The notes beneath the pieces were generated by a model. The model ran no database searches. It saw nothing but the letters and a program-made list of their open reading frames with translations, and was not told where the DNA came from. 9,425 bases of DNA from contig JAUWXZ010000019.1 in NCBI GenBank assembly GCA_030616125.1, positions 1 through 9,425 on the forward strand, read 5' to 3'. The translations under genes and the position numbers were made by a program. The stretch is from Candidatus Aenigmatarchaeota archaeon. GTDB taxonomy: Archaea > Aenigmatarchaeota > Aenigmatarchaeia > CG10238-14 > SCSR01. This document shows positions 1 through 6,395 of this stretch, piece by piece (position 1 is the stretch's first letter; each line of letters begins with the position of its first letter).

Positions 1-164
1 CAAGATTTTCTGTTCAAGTTAATGAATTTGAAAAATGGGAAAAAAGATATTTGCCAGCAAAAGGAATGGGACTTCTTATACTCACCACCTCCAAAGGTAT
101 CATGAGCCATAATAAAGCAAGAGAACTACATGTGGGAGGAAAACTTATAGCTTTTATTTACTGA
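1..164 (+). CDS. rps8: 30S ribosomal protein uS8, C-terminal end (5' truncated by window)
   Basis: This is the last 53 codons of uS8, read from position 3 and ending in TGA at 162-164; the rest lies upstream of the window. uS8 binds the central domain of 16S rRNA and is needed for early assembly of the small-subunit platform. The family signature is clear near the end: GMGLLILTTSKGIMSH, then KARELHVGGKLIAFIY, which matches the usual archaeal uS8 C-terminus with its TSKG(I/V)M(S/T) loop and the VGG motif. In archaeal spc operons uS8 sits directly before uL6, as here. The uL6 start follows 8 nt after the stop, and its Shine-Dalgarno motif begins on the base right after the TGA. The identity is secure; only the missing N-terminus limits the call. 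Confidence 0.95.
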   Translation, partial: RFSVQVNEFEKWEKRYLPAKGMGLLILTTSKGIMSHNKARELHVGGKLIAFIY

Positions 165-172
165 GTGATTCT

Positions 173-697
173 ATGTACTTTCAAGAATTTTTATTACCAG
201 AAAATGTTAAAATTGAAATTTCGGAAAATAAAGTAAAGGTTTCTGGTCCTAAAGGAGAAGTGGAAAGAAAATTTGAATTAATTGCTAGAGTAAAAATAGA
301 AAGGATTGAAAAAAAGATCAAAGTTTCTTCTGAATCAGAAAGAAGAAAGGTCAAAGCTTTGGTTGGAACTGTTATTGCACATATAAAAAACATGGCAAAT
401 GGAGTTACTAAAGGGTTTGTTTACAAATTACGCATAGTCTACAGCCATTTCCCGATTAAAGTAAAAGTTGAAAAGGATAGTATTTTGATTCAAAATTTTC
501 TTGGAGAAAGAGTCCCAAGAATAGCAAAAATTGTTGGCCAGACTGAAGTGAAAGTTGAAGTATCAGACATAATTGTTTCAGGAATTGATCGAGAAAATGT
601 CAGTCAAACTGCAGCAAACATAGAACAATCTTGTAGAATTGTCGGTTATGATCGTCGTCGTTTTTTAGATGGTTGTTATATAGTTAGCAAGGGGTAG
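173..697 (+). CDS. rpl6: 50S ribosomal protein uL6
   Basis: A full-length uL6 of 174 residues, the normal archaeal size. uL6 binds 23S rRNA near the sarcin-ricin loop and the base of the L7/L12 stalk, close to the factor-binding site. It has the family's two similar domains: an N-terminal half with ENKVKVSGPKGEVERKF (about residues 19-35) and MANGVTKGFVYKLRIVYSHFP (about 74-94), and a C-terminal half with FLGERVPRIAKIVGQTEVKV followed by the closing DRRRFLDGCYIV(S)KG, a strong archaeal uL6 hallmark. The ATG at 173 is preceded by GTGA at 165-168 with a 4-nt gap, the same signal used by its neighbours. A 20-nt gap follows before eL32. Nothing is missing or odd. Confidence 0.97.
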   Translation: MYFQEFLLPENVKIEISENKVKVSGPKGEVERKFELIARVKIERIEKKIKVSSESERRKVKALVGTVIAHIKNMANGVTKGFVYKLRIVYSHFPIKVKVEKDSILIQNFLGERVPRIAKIVGQTEVKVEVSDIIVSGIDRENVSQTAANIEQSCRIVGYDRRRFLDGCYIVSKG

Positions 698-717
698 ATA
701 TGTGATAAAGTGATTTC

Positions 718-1053
718 ATGGCAAGAAAAAAACAAAAATTCCTAAGACAATCTGCAAAGGCCTATAAAAGATTGGGTTTGAAATGGCGTAGACCTCAGGG
801 AAGTCAAAGTAAAGTGAGAGAAGGACGTAAAGGCAAAGGGAAGTTACCCTCTCCAGGTTATAGAAAACCAAAGGTTTTACGTTACTTGCATCCTTCTGGT
901 TTTAAGGAAGTTTTAATTTACAATGTAAAAAATTTAGAAAAAATTGATCCAAAAAAAGAAGTGGTAAAAATTGCTCACTCAGTTGGAAAGAAAAAAAGAG
1001 AAGAAATTTCAAAAAAAGCTGAAGAATTGAAGATTAAGGTGTTGAATCCATGA
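718..1053 (+). CDS. rpl32e: 50S ribosomal protein eL32
   Basis: eL32 is a large-subunit protein found in archaea and eukaryotes but not bacteria; it binds 23S rRNA. The product is 111 residues and very basic, with the family pattern FLRQSAKAYKRLGLKWRRPQGSQSK at the N-terminus (about residues 8-32), the glycine-rich PSPGYRKPKVLRYLHPSGF (about 45-63) and the central VLIYNVKNLEKIDPKKEVVKIAHSVG. It is at the short end of the family because it lacks the N-terminal extension seen in many archaea and eukaryotes. GTGA at 710-713 lies 4 nt before the ATG, supporting this start. The stop codon overlaps the eL19 start in an ATGA arrangement, so the two are likely translationally coupled. The order uL6-eL32-eL19 is standard for archaea. 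Confidence 0.96.
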   Translation: MARKKQKFLRQSAKAYKRLGLKWRRPQGSQSKVREGRKGKGKLPSPGYRKPKVLRYLHPSGFKEVLIYNVKNLEKIDPKKEVVKIAHSVGKKKREEISKKAEELKIKVLNP

Positions 1054-1478
1054 GTAGTTTGCAGAAAAAACTTGCAGCAAAAATATTAAAAGTTGGACTA
1101 AGCAGAATTTGGCTAGACCCAAGTAAAACTGAGGACATGCAGAAAGCAATAACAAAAGCCGACATTAGAAGATTAATTCAAAAAGGCTATGTAAAAAGTT
1201 TACCTAAAAAATTAAAAAAAACAAGAGAAAAAAAGACGAAAAGAAGAGGTCCAGGAAGTAAAAAAGGTTCAAAACTTGCAAAACTAACTAAAAAAAGAAG
1301 ATGGATTTCTACTGTTAGACCTTTGAGAAAAATGCTAAAAGAATTGAAAGCTTCTGGACAAATCGACAGTCTCACTTATAGAAAGCTTTGTAGATTAGTC
1401 AAAGGTGGGATGTTTAGAAGCAGGTCACACTTAAAAATTTATTTAAAACAACATGGTTTATTAAAGAAAAGTGATTAA
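1050..1478 (+). CDS. rpl19e: 50S ribosomal protein eL19
   Basis: eL19 is an archaeal and eukaryotic large-subunit protein that contributes to an inter-subunit bridge in eukaryotes. The 142-residue product shows the typical start LQKKLAAKILKVGLSRIWLDP (about residues 4-24), a central ADIRRLIQKGYVKSLPKK, a very basic glycine/lysine linker including RRGPGSKKGSK (about 65-75), and the helical C-terminal part beginning RWISTVRPLRKMLKELK, then YRKLCRLVKGGMFRS(R)SHLK. The ATG overlaps the eL32 stop (ATGA). A GGTG at 1038-1041 may serve as its ribosome binding site, but it is more distant (8 nt) than in the other ribosomal genes, so coupling to eL32 probably matters. Its own last codons, AGT GAT TAA, contain the Shine-Dalgarno motif of uL18. 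Confidence 0.97.
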   Translation: MSSLQKKLAAKILKVGLSRIWLDPSKTEDMQKAITKADIRRLIQKGYVKSLPKKLKKTREKKTKRRGPGSKKGSKLAKLTKKRRWISTVRPLRKMLKELKASGQIDSLTYRKLCRLVKGGMFRSRSHLKIYLKQHGLLKKSD

Positions 1479-1994
1479 ATGAAATTGAAACCTACTTATC
1501 GAATGCCTTTTAAAAGGCGAGAACTAGGAAAAACAGATTATAAAAAAAGATTGAAATTACTATTTTCAAAAAAACCTCGCTTAGTTGTGAGAAAAAGTTT
1601 AAAGTACATTCGCGCACAAATAATTGAGTTTGACCCAAAGGGGGATATAGCCTTGATTTCTGCAAGCTCAGAAGAATTGAGAAAATTCGGTTGGAAGTTT
1701 GCATGCGATAATTTACCTTCAGCTTACTTGACTGGTCTATTAATCGGAAAAAGGGCTTTAGAAAAAGAAATCGAAGAAGTCGTTCTTGACATTGGTTTAT
1801 GTCCTTCAACAAAAGGCTCAAAAATCTATGCTCTGGTAAAAGGAGCTTTAGATGTGGGATTAAAACTTTCTTGCGGAGAAAGAGTTTTCCCAAGCGAGGA
1901 AAGGATTTCGGGTAAGCATATTGCTGTACAAGAAAAATTTAAAAATTTGCCCGAAGAGTTCGAAAAAATAAAAGGAAAGATTTTAGAAAAATAA
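1479..1994 (+). CDS. rpl18: 50S ribosomal protein uL18
   Basis: uL18 binds 5S rRNA and, with uL5, docks it on the central protuberance of the large subunit. The 171-residue product has the archaeal/eukaryotic N-terminus with PFKRRELGKTDYKKRLKLL (about residues 10-28), then KPRLVVRKSLKYIRAQIIEF (about 32-51), the core AYLTGLLIGKRAL and VLDIGLCPSTKGSKIYALVKG ending in GALDVGL. It is a little shorter than many archaeal uL18 proteins, mostly at the C-terminus. The ATG directly abuts the TAA of eL19. GTGA at 1471-1474, which lies inside the last eL19 codons, is 4 nt upstream of the start. uS5 follows after 9 nt, so this is the same transcript. Confidence 0.96.
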   Translation: MKLKPTYRMPFKRRELGKTDYKKRLKLLFSKKPRLVVRKSLKYIRAQIIEFDPKGDIALISASSEELRKFGWKFACDNLPSAYLTGLLIGKRALEKEIEEVVLDIGLCPSTKGSKIYALVKGALDVGLKLSCGERVFPSEERISGKHIAVQEKFKNLPEEFEKIKGKILEK

Positions 1995-2003
1995 AGTGAT
2001 TAC

Positions 2004-2714
2004 ATGCCAGAAAAGGAAGAATTAGAAAAAATACCAATTCCAGAAGAAATTCCTGTACCAAAGGTCGAAGTGCCTTTGGGAAAATGGGTACCGAAAACTG
2101 AGCTTGGTAGACAAGTCTTTGAAGGAAAAATCACTGATGTAGAAGAAATTTTCAAATCTGGTAAAAAGATAATCGAACCTGAAATTATTGATAGACTTGT
2201 TCCAAATTTAAAAAATGAATTGGTTTTGATTGGTGGAAGAGCTGGAAAAGGTGGGGGGGTACAGAGAATTCCAATAAAAATAACTGCAAAGATGACAAAA
2301 TCAGGTCGAAGATTTAATTATTCTGTTCTTATTGTTGTTGGAAATGAAGATGGTTTAGTTGGAATCAGTAAGGGAACTTCCTCTGAAACTAGAGTTGCAA
2401 TAGATAAAGGAATTAAAAGAGCTAAACTAAATCTGATTAAAATAAAACGCGGATGTGGAAGTTGGGAATGTGGATGCAAAACTGAACATTCAATTCCATT
2501 TAAAGTTACAGGAAAAACTGGTTCAGTAAGGGTAGAATTATTCCCGGCTCCTAAGGGCGTAGGCTTGGTAGCCGATGATGAATCAAAGAAAATTTTTCGT
2601 TTAGCGGGAATAAAAGATATCTGGGTTAAAACTTTTGGTAACACATCTTCTAGAATAAATCTGATTTCTGCAGTTTTTGATGCATTGAAAAAAATTTACG
2701 TGTATGAAAGATAA
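2004..2714 (+). CDS. rps5: 30S ribosomal protein uS5
   Basis: uS5 lies near the mRNA entry channel of the small subunit and affects decoding accuracy and helicase activity. The 236-residue product carries an acidic, proline-rich N-terminal extension (residues 1-25), the archaeal/eukaryotic segment WVPKTELGRQVFEGKITDVEEIF, the double-stranded RNA-binding fold with GRAGKGGGVQRIPIKITAKM and SGRRFNYSVLIVVGNEDGLVG, the archaeal insert RGCGSWECGC with three cysteines, and the C-terminal domain SVRVELFPAPKGVGLVADD. GTGA at 1996-1999, 4 nt before ATG, supports the start. A run of seven G at 2250-2257 lies in the frame of the conserved GKGGGV loop and keeps the reading frame. Downstream, uL30 would be expected, but a permease gene intervenes after 48 nt. 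Confidence 0.97.
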   Translation: MPEKEELEKIPIPEEIPVPKVEVPLGKWVPKTELGRQVFEGKITDVEEIFKSGKKIIEPEIIDRLVPNLKNELVLIGGRAGKGGGVQRIPIKITAKMTKSGRRFNYSVLIVVGNEDGLVGISKGTSSETRVAIDKGIKRAKLNLIKIKRGCGSWECGCKTEHSIPFKVTGKTGSVRVELFPAPKGVGLVADDESKKIFRLAGIKDIWVKTFGNTSSRINLISAVFDALKKIYVYER

Positions 2715-2732
2715 TCCTATTTTTCCTAGCGG

Positions 2733-2740
2733 TTTATTAT
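2733..2740 (+). promoter_or_regulatory. Putative TATA box for the permease, spaced for a leaderless transcript
   Basis: TTTATTAT resembles the archaeal TATA consensus. Its centre lies about 26 nt before the ATG at 2763, so transcription would start at or next to the start codon. There is no GTGA or GGTG before that ATG, which fits leaderless initiation. A five-T run at 2720-2724 just after uS5 could weakly terminate the upstream transcript. The region is very AT-rich, so chance resemblance is possible. Confidence 0.45.
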
Positions 2741-2762
2741 CAGAAAATCTAATTTTTTATTA

Positions 2763-4052
2763 ATGATAAGAAGAAAAGTAAAGCTTAAAAAAGAGTTAGG
2801 AGTTTGGAGTTTGGCTATTCTAGGAATTACGATGATTATAGGTGCTGGAATTTTCGCTTTAATAGGAGAAGGTGTAAAACTTGCTGGATCAAGTATAATG
2901 ATTTCTTTGATACTTACTGCTTTGATAGCTTTTTTCTCAGCTTTATCCTATGCAGAACTTTCTTCAATATTTCCAAGAGCAAGCTCTTCCTATATTTATG
3001 TGAGGAAAAGCTTTAATTCCAAATTTTTATCCTTCCTAGTTGGTTGGTGCATTCTTTGTGTGTTTATCCTTGGTACGAGCGTTATCTCAGTTGCTTTCGC
3101 TAATTATCTTGGTCATTTAATACCACTACATTTTTTGATTCCAAGTGTTGTTATAATTTTGGTTTTTAGTTTAATAGCACTGAGGGGAATAAAAGAAAGC
3201 GCGAGAATGATTGCAATTTTAGGAGTAATAGAAATCTCTACTTTGGTTATTTTTATAATCGTCGGGTTAAGTTTTGGTGATTTTTCAAGACTTGGAGGGA
3301 TTTCGATTAATTTTTCAACCCTATCTGTTGCTGGATTATTATTTTTCGCTTTTTTAGGATTTGAGGCTATGGCAACATGTGCAGAAGAAACAAAACATGC
3401 AAATAAAATAGTTCCAAAAGCAATAATTTTAGCCTTTATTATTTGTACATTAATTTACATTTTGGTCGCCATAGCTTTGCTATCGCTTATTCCGCTTCAA
3501 GAAATAGGTACAGCACCGATAGCCGAGGGGGTAGTTCAGTATTTAGGAAAAAATTTTAGCTTTTTGATAGCTATTGGCTCATTAATTGCAATAGGTGATG
3601 GTATTTTAGTTTTTCTTATTAGTGGAAGTAGGTTTGTTTATGGTCTTTCTTCTGAGGGAGTTTTGCCAAAAGTTTTTTCTAGGGTTAATGAAAAATTCAG
3701 GACCCCACATATAGCAATTCTATTAGTGGCTTTGCTTTCAATTGGGTTTTGCTTTTTTGGTAGGAATTTAAATTTAATAGCAAATGCGACGAATTTTGCA
3801 GCCCTCTTTGCTTTCTTCTTTGTAAATCTATCAGTAATAATGTTGAGAATAAAAAATCCCGATGCAGAAAGAGGATTCAAAATTCCAATTTCAATAAAAA
3901 ATATCCCGATAACCTCTTTGTTAGGAGTAATGACCTCATTTGCTTTAATTTGTAGCTTGGGTTTTACTGGTCTGGGCTTAGGACTGGGCCTTTTGGTTAT
4001 AGGGATAATATGTTATTTTTTAGTTGGAAGGGTTCGTTTTAAATACCTTTGA
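2763..4052 (+). CDS. APC-superfamily amino acid permease, inserted in the ribosomal protein operon
   Basis: A 429-residue integral membrane transporter of the amino acid-polyamine-organocation superfamily, expected to take up or exchange an amino acid across the cytoplasmic membrane; the substrate cannot be read from sequence. The N-terminus KLKKELGVWSLAILGITMII leads to GAGIF at 27-31, the unwound TM1 substrate site of the family. TM6 holds LLFFAFLGFEAMATCAEE (about 192-209), matching the family's FFAFxGF(D/E)xxAxxAEE motif. GSRFVYGLSSEGVLP (about 288-302) is the conserved segment after TM8. About 12 membrane spans are visible, filling almost the whole length. The ATG at 2763 has no Shine-Dalgarno motif, and a TATA-like box sits 26 nt upstream. 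Such a gene is not part of the canonical operon, where uS5 is followed by uL30. Codon and base composition look like the neighbours, so recent transfer is not evident. Confidence 0.92.
   Translation: MIRRKVKLKKELGVWSLAILGITMIIGAGIFALIGEGVKLAGSSIMISLILTALIAFFSALSYAELSSIFPRASSSYIYVRKSFNSKFLSFLVGWCILCVFILGTSVISVAFANYLGHLIPLHFLIPSVVIILVFSLIALRGIKESARMIAILGVIEISTLVIFIIVGLSFGDFSRLGGISINFSTLSVAGLLFFAFLGFEAMATCAEETKHANKIVPKAIILAFIICTLIYILVAIALLSLIPLQEIGTAPIAEGVVQYLGKNFSFLIAIGSLIAIGDGILVFLISGSRFVYGLSSEGVLPKVFSRVNEKFRTPHIAILLVALLSIGFCFFGRNLNLIANATNFAALFAFFFVNLSVIMLRIKNPDAERGFKIPISIKNIPITSLLGVMTSFALICSLGFTGLGLGLGLLVIGIICYFLVGRVRFKYL
4038..4045 (+). promoter_or_regulatory. Putative TATA box for uL30 and the downstream half-operon
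   Basis: TTTAAATA is a near-ideal archaeal TATA box. It lies inside the last codons of the permease gene, 37 nt before the uL30 start at 4082. The expected transcription start, about 26 nt downstream of the box centre, would be near 4066-4068, leaving a leader of about 15 nt that still contains the GTGA motif at 4073-4076. This would let uL30 to eL14 be transcribed independently of the permease. The inference rests on sequence match and spacing only. Confidence 0.5.
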
Positions 4053-4053
4053 C

Positions 4054-4068
4054 TAATAAATTTTATTA
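4054..4068 (+). repeat. Perfect 15-nt AT-only palindrome before uL30
   Basis: TAATAAA-T-TTTATTA is a perfect inverted repeat with a one-base centre, located 2 nt after the permease stop and 13 nt before the uL30 start. It covers or directly precedes the predicted transcription start of uL30. It could be an operator for a dimeric regulator or simply AT-rich chance structure; a loop of one base makes a strong RNA hairpin unlikely. Confidence 0.35.
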
Positions 4069-4072
4069 ATCA

Positions 4073-4076
4073 GTGA
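4073..4076 (+). promoter_or_regulatory. Shine-Dalgarno motif that sets the uL30 start
   Basis: GTGA here lies 5 nt before ATG 4082. The same bases could be read as a GTG start in frame (giving three extra residues), but every other ribosomal protein gene in the window uses this motif as a ribosome binding site 4 to 6 nt upstream of its start. uL30 proteins also begin at the M-x-AVIRIRG that follows ATG 4082. The GTG is therefore the binding site, not the start. Confidence 0.75.
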
Positions 4077-4081
4077 ATAAT

Positions 4082-4537
4082 ATGTTTGCAGTAATTAGAA
4101 TTAGAGGGAGAATTGGGGTTAGAAGAAGAATAGAAGATACCTTTAAAATGCTTAGGTTAAACGCTGTTAACAATTGTGTTGTCTTACCAGAAACTCCTGC
4201 CTTTAAAGGTATGATAAAAAAAATTAAAGATTTTGTAACTTATGGTGTTATTGATTTCGATACTTTCTTGAAAATGCTCAAAAAAAGGGGAAGATTAGAA
4301 GGAAATGAAAGATTGACAGAAGAAATTGTAAAAAAAATGGGGTTTGACTCTATTGAAAAAATGGTAAGAGATGTATTTGAAGAAAAAATTAAAATGAAAA
4401 ATATCCCAAAATTAAATCCAGTATTCAGACTGACTCCACCATCAAAAGGTTTTAGGTCAATAAAAGAACATTTTCCCAAAGGAGATTTGGGCCATAGGGG
4501 AGAAAAAATAAATGAATTACTTGAAAGGATGATTTAG
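4082..4537 (+). CDS. rpl30: 50S ribosomal protein uL30
   Basis: uL30 is a 23S rRNA-binding large-subunit protein. Starting at ATG 4082 the product is 151 residues, the usual archaeal length, which includes the C-terminal extension absent from bacterial L30. The opening MFAVIRIRGRIGVRRRIEDT and the following MLRLNAVNNCVVLPETPAFKG, then IKDFVTYG, are diagnostic of archaeal uL30. The extension includes a helical stretch and the conserved FRLTPPSKGFRSIKEHFPKGDLGHRG near the C-terminus. The alternative GTG start at 4073 is rejected because it forms the GTGA ribosome binding site. The gene follows the permease by 29 nt and precedes uL15 by 20 nt. It probably has its own promoter at 4038-4045. Confidence 0.96.
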   Translation: MFAVIRIRGRIGVRRRIEDTFKMLRLNAVNNCVVLPETPAFKGMIKKIKDFVTYGVIDFDTFLKMLKKRGRLEGNERLTEEIVKKMGFDSIEKMVRDVFEEKIKMKNIPKLNPVFRLTPPSKGFRSIKEHFPKGDLGHRGEKINELLERMI

Positions 4538-4557
4538 TTCAGGTATAGTGAAATACT

Positions 4558-5001
4558 ATGGTAGTTAGAAAAAGGAAAAAAGTCATAAAATTTAGAGGTA
4601 AAAGAAGTTACGGATATGGCAGTCATAAAAAGCGTCGTGGAGGAGGCTCCAGGGGTGGTCGTGGCAAAGCCGGACTACACAAACACAAATGGACTTACAC
4701 GGTGAAATATGACCCTGAACATTTTGGAAAACGTGGATTTAAAAGACCTCCTGAAGTTGTAAAAAAAATAAAAGCAATTAATTTAAAAGAATTGGATCAA
4801 TTGGTAGAAAAATTACTTGAAGATAAATTGGTAGAAAGAGAGGGAGACAAAATCAAAATAAATTTGTTAAAATTGGGGTATGAAAAGGTTTTAGGTTCTG
4901 GTAAAATAACCAAACCTTTAATAGTTGAAGCTAAATTTTTTTCTAAACAGGCGATTAAAAAAATAGAAGAGGCAAAAGGTAAGGCAATTAAATATGGCTG
5001 A
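4558..5001 (+). CDS. rpl15: 50S ribosomal protein uL15
   Basis: uL15 helps organise 23S rRNA during large-subunit assembly. The 147-residue product starts with a very basic, glycine-rich tail: KFRGKRSYGYGSHKKRRGGG (about residues 11-30), then SRGGRGKAG and LHKHKWTY, which matches the archaeal/eukaryotic uL15 pattern FRG(K/S)RT(H/Y)G.G..K..RG.GS.GG.G.AG. The globular C-terminal half contains INLKELDQLVE and LGYEKVLGSGKITKPLIVEAKFFSKQAIKKIEEA, where the KVLG.G.. motif is typical. GTGA at 4548-4551 lies 6 nt before the ATG. The last codons overlap the start of secY by 8 nt, so translation of SecY is probably coupled to uL15, as in many archaea and bacteria where uL15 precedes secY. Confidence 0.97.
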   Translation: MVVRKRKKVIKFRGKRSYGYGSHKKRRGGGSRGGRGKAGLHKHKWTYTVKYDPEHFGKRGFKRPPEVVKKIKAINLKELDQLVEKLLEDKLVEREGDKIKINLLKLGYEKVLGSGKITKPLIVEAKFFSKQAIKKIEEAKGKAIKYG

Positions 5002-6394
5002 AGAAGAAAAAAAACTTGGATTCATATCAAGAGTAGCAAGATTTTTGCCTTCAGTCGTAAAACCAACTTATAAACAAACCTTGAACAAGAGGTTTGTGTG
5101 GACCGGTATAGCTTTAATTTCATATTTAATCCTTGCGCACATTACTGTTTATGGAATAGGAGAAACTCCTCAACTTGAAGCTCGAATAACAATTCAAACC
5201 TTGATGGGGGCAAAGTTTGGAAGCTTAATGACTCTTGGGATAGGACCAATAGTTACTGCAGGTATTTTACTACAGTTGCTAACAGGATCAAAAATTATTA
5301 AGTGGGACATGACTAAACCAGAAAATAGAAAAAAGTTTTCTACCTGGAACAAGTTTTTAGCAATAATATTGTGTTTTGTTGAAGGTGCGGCTTTTGTTCT
5401 TGCTGGAGCATTGCCTGTGACTGGAGGGTCTTCTATGGTATTATTTGTTATTCTCCAACTTGCCGCGGGTGGAGTTGTTATTGTATTATTAGATGAATTA
5501 GTAACCAAATGGGGATTTGGATCTGGTGTAAGTCTTTTTATTATTGCAGGCATAGCATCACAATTTATAATTGGGGCCATAAGTCCGTTCCAGGATCCGG
5601 GTGGAATGTATATTGGAAGAATAATAGGATTTGTAAGCGGTATCTTCGCAGGAAATAATTTACTTGCTTTGTTTTACCTCATCCCTCTAATTACAACTGC
5701 TATCGTTTTTTCAATTGTAATTTACGCTCAAGGCATAAAAATTAACATTCCTTTGAGTTTTCGTGCTTTGCGTGGTTTTGGAAGAACTTGGTCTATGAAT
5801 TTGTTTTACACAAGTGTTATTCCAGTTATTTTAGCTGCTGCTTTGCTTGCAAACTTTCAGTTAGTTGCTAGGTTTGGTATTAATCCAGAGAATTCTTGCA
5901 GTTTTTTAGCATGTTATGATGAAAATGGTAATGTTGTTGGTGGGGCTCTTCACTATTTAACTCCTCCACGTAATATGGTGGCAAATGCAATAACTGGTTA
6001 TGGTGTTATCACCTCTTCAACTGTAATAAGAGCTCTTACCTATACACTTTTCATGGTGGGTGTCTGTGCTCTATTTTCTGTGTTTTGGGTTTCTACCTCT
6101 GGTATGGATTCTAAAAGTGTGGCCGAACAATTAGAAAGTTCTGGAATGCAAATCCCTGGTTACAGACCTGATAAAAGAACCATGGAAAGTGTACTCAATC
6201 GATACATACCAGCTTTAGCTATAGTCGGTGGTTTGGCAATTGGTTTATTGGCTGCATTTGCAGATTTTGTTGGAGCAATAGTAAGTGGTACAGGAATACT
6301 TTTAACTGTTATGATTCTTTACAATTATTATGAGCAATTACAGAGAGAAGATCTCGAAGATGCTCATCCACTAATAAAGAAAATAGCTGGGTAA
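4994..6394 (+). CDS. secY: Protein translocase subunit SecY (Sec61 alpha)
   Basis: The central pore of the Sec translocon, which moves unfolded proteins across the membrane and opens sideways to insert membrane segments. The 466-residue product has about 10 membrane spans. An amphipathic N-terminal segment FLPSVVKPTYKQTLNKRFVWT leads into TM1. The plug helix and TM2 region is at about 70-98 (TLMGAKFGSLMTLGIGPIVT, then AGILLQLL). LLDELVTKWGFGSGVSLFI (165-183) and the cytosolic loop IPLSFRALRGFG (252-263) are family hallmarks. SGMQIPGYRPDKRTMESVLNRYIP (383-406) is the conserved loop before TM9. Two cysteines, C302 and C307, lie in an external loop and could form a disulfide. The ATG overlaps uL15 by 8 nt and lacks the GTGA motif. 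The adenylate kinase gene that often follows secY in Euryarchaeota is absent. Confidence 0.98.
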   Translation: MAEEEKKLGFISRVARFLPSVVKPTYKQTLNKRFVWTGIALISYLILAHITVYGIGETPQLEARITIQTLMGAKFGSLMTLGIGPIVTAGILLQLLTGSKIIKWDMTKPENRKKFSTWNKFLAIILCFVEGAAFVLAGALPVTGGSSMVLFVILQLAAGGVVIVLLDELVTKWGFGSGVSLFIIAGIASQFIIGAISPFQDPGGMYIGRIIGFVSGIFAGNNLLALFYLIPLITTAIVFSIVIYAQGIKINIPLSFRALRGFGRTWSMNLFYTSVIPVILAAALLANFQLVARFGINPENSCSFLACYDENGNVVGGALHYLTPPRNMVANAITGYGVITSSTVIRALTYTLFMVGVCALFSVFWVSTSGMDSKSVAEQLESSGMQIPGYRPDKRTMESVLNRYIPALAIVGGLAIGLLAAFADFVGAIVSGTGILLTVMILYNYYEQLQREDLEDAHPLIKKIAG

Positions 6395-6395
6395 A

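Noticed and set aside
181..2644. Minus-strand open frames lying opposite uL6, eL19, uL18 and uS5
   Set aside because: They are fully antisense to clearly conserved ribosomal protein genes, have no ribosome binding sites of the type used here, and encode no recognisable family.
2804..3016. A 70-codon plus-strand frame inside the permease gene
   Set aside because: It overlaps the start of a well-supported permease in another frame and shows aromatic- and cysteine-rich sequence typical of a shadow frame.
4073..4081. GTG at 4073 as the start of uL30, adding three residues
   Set aside because: These bases form the GTGA ribosome binding site at the standard distance before ATG 4082, and uL30 proteins begin at that methionine.
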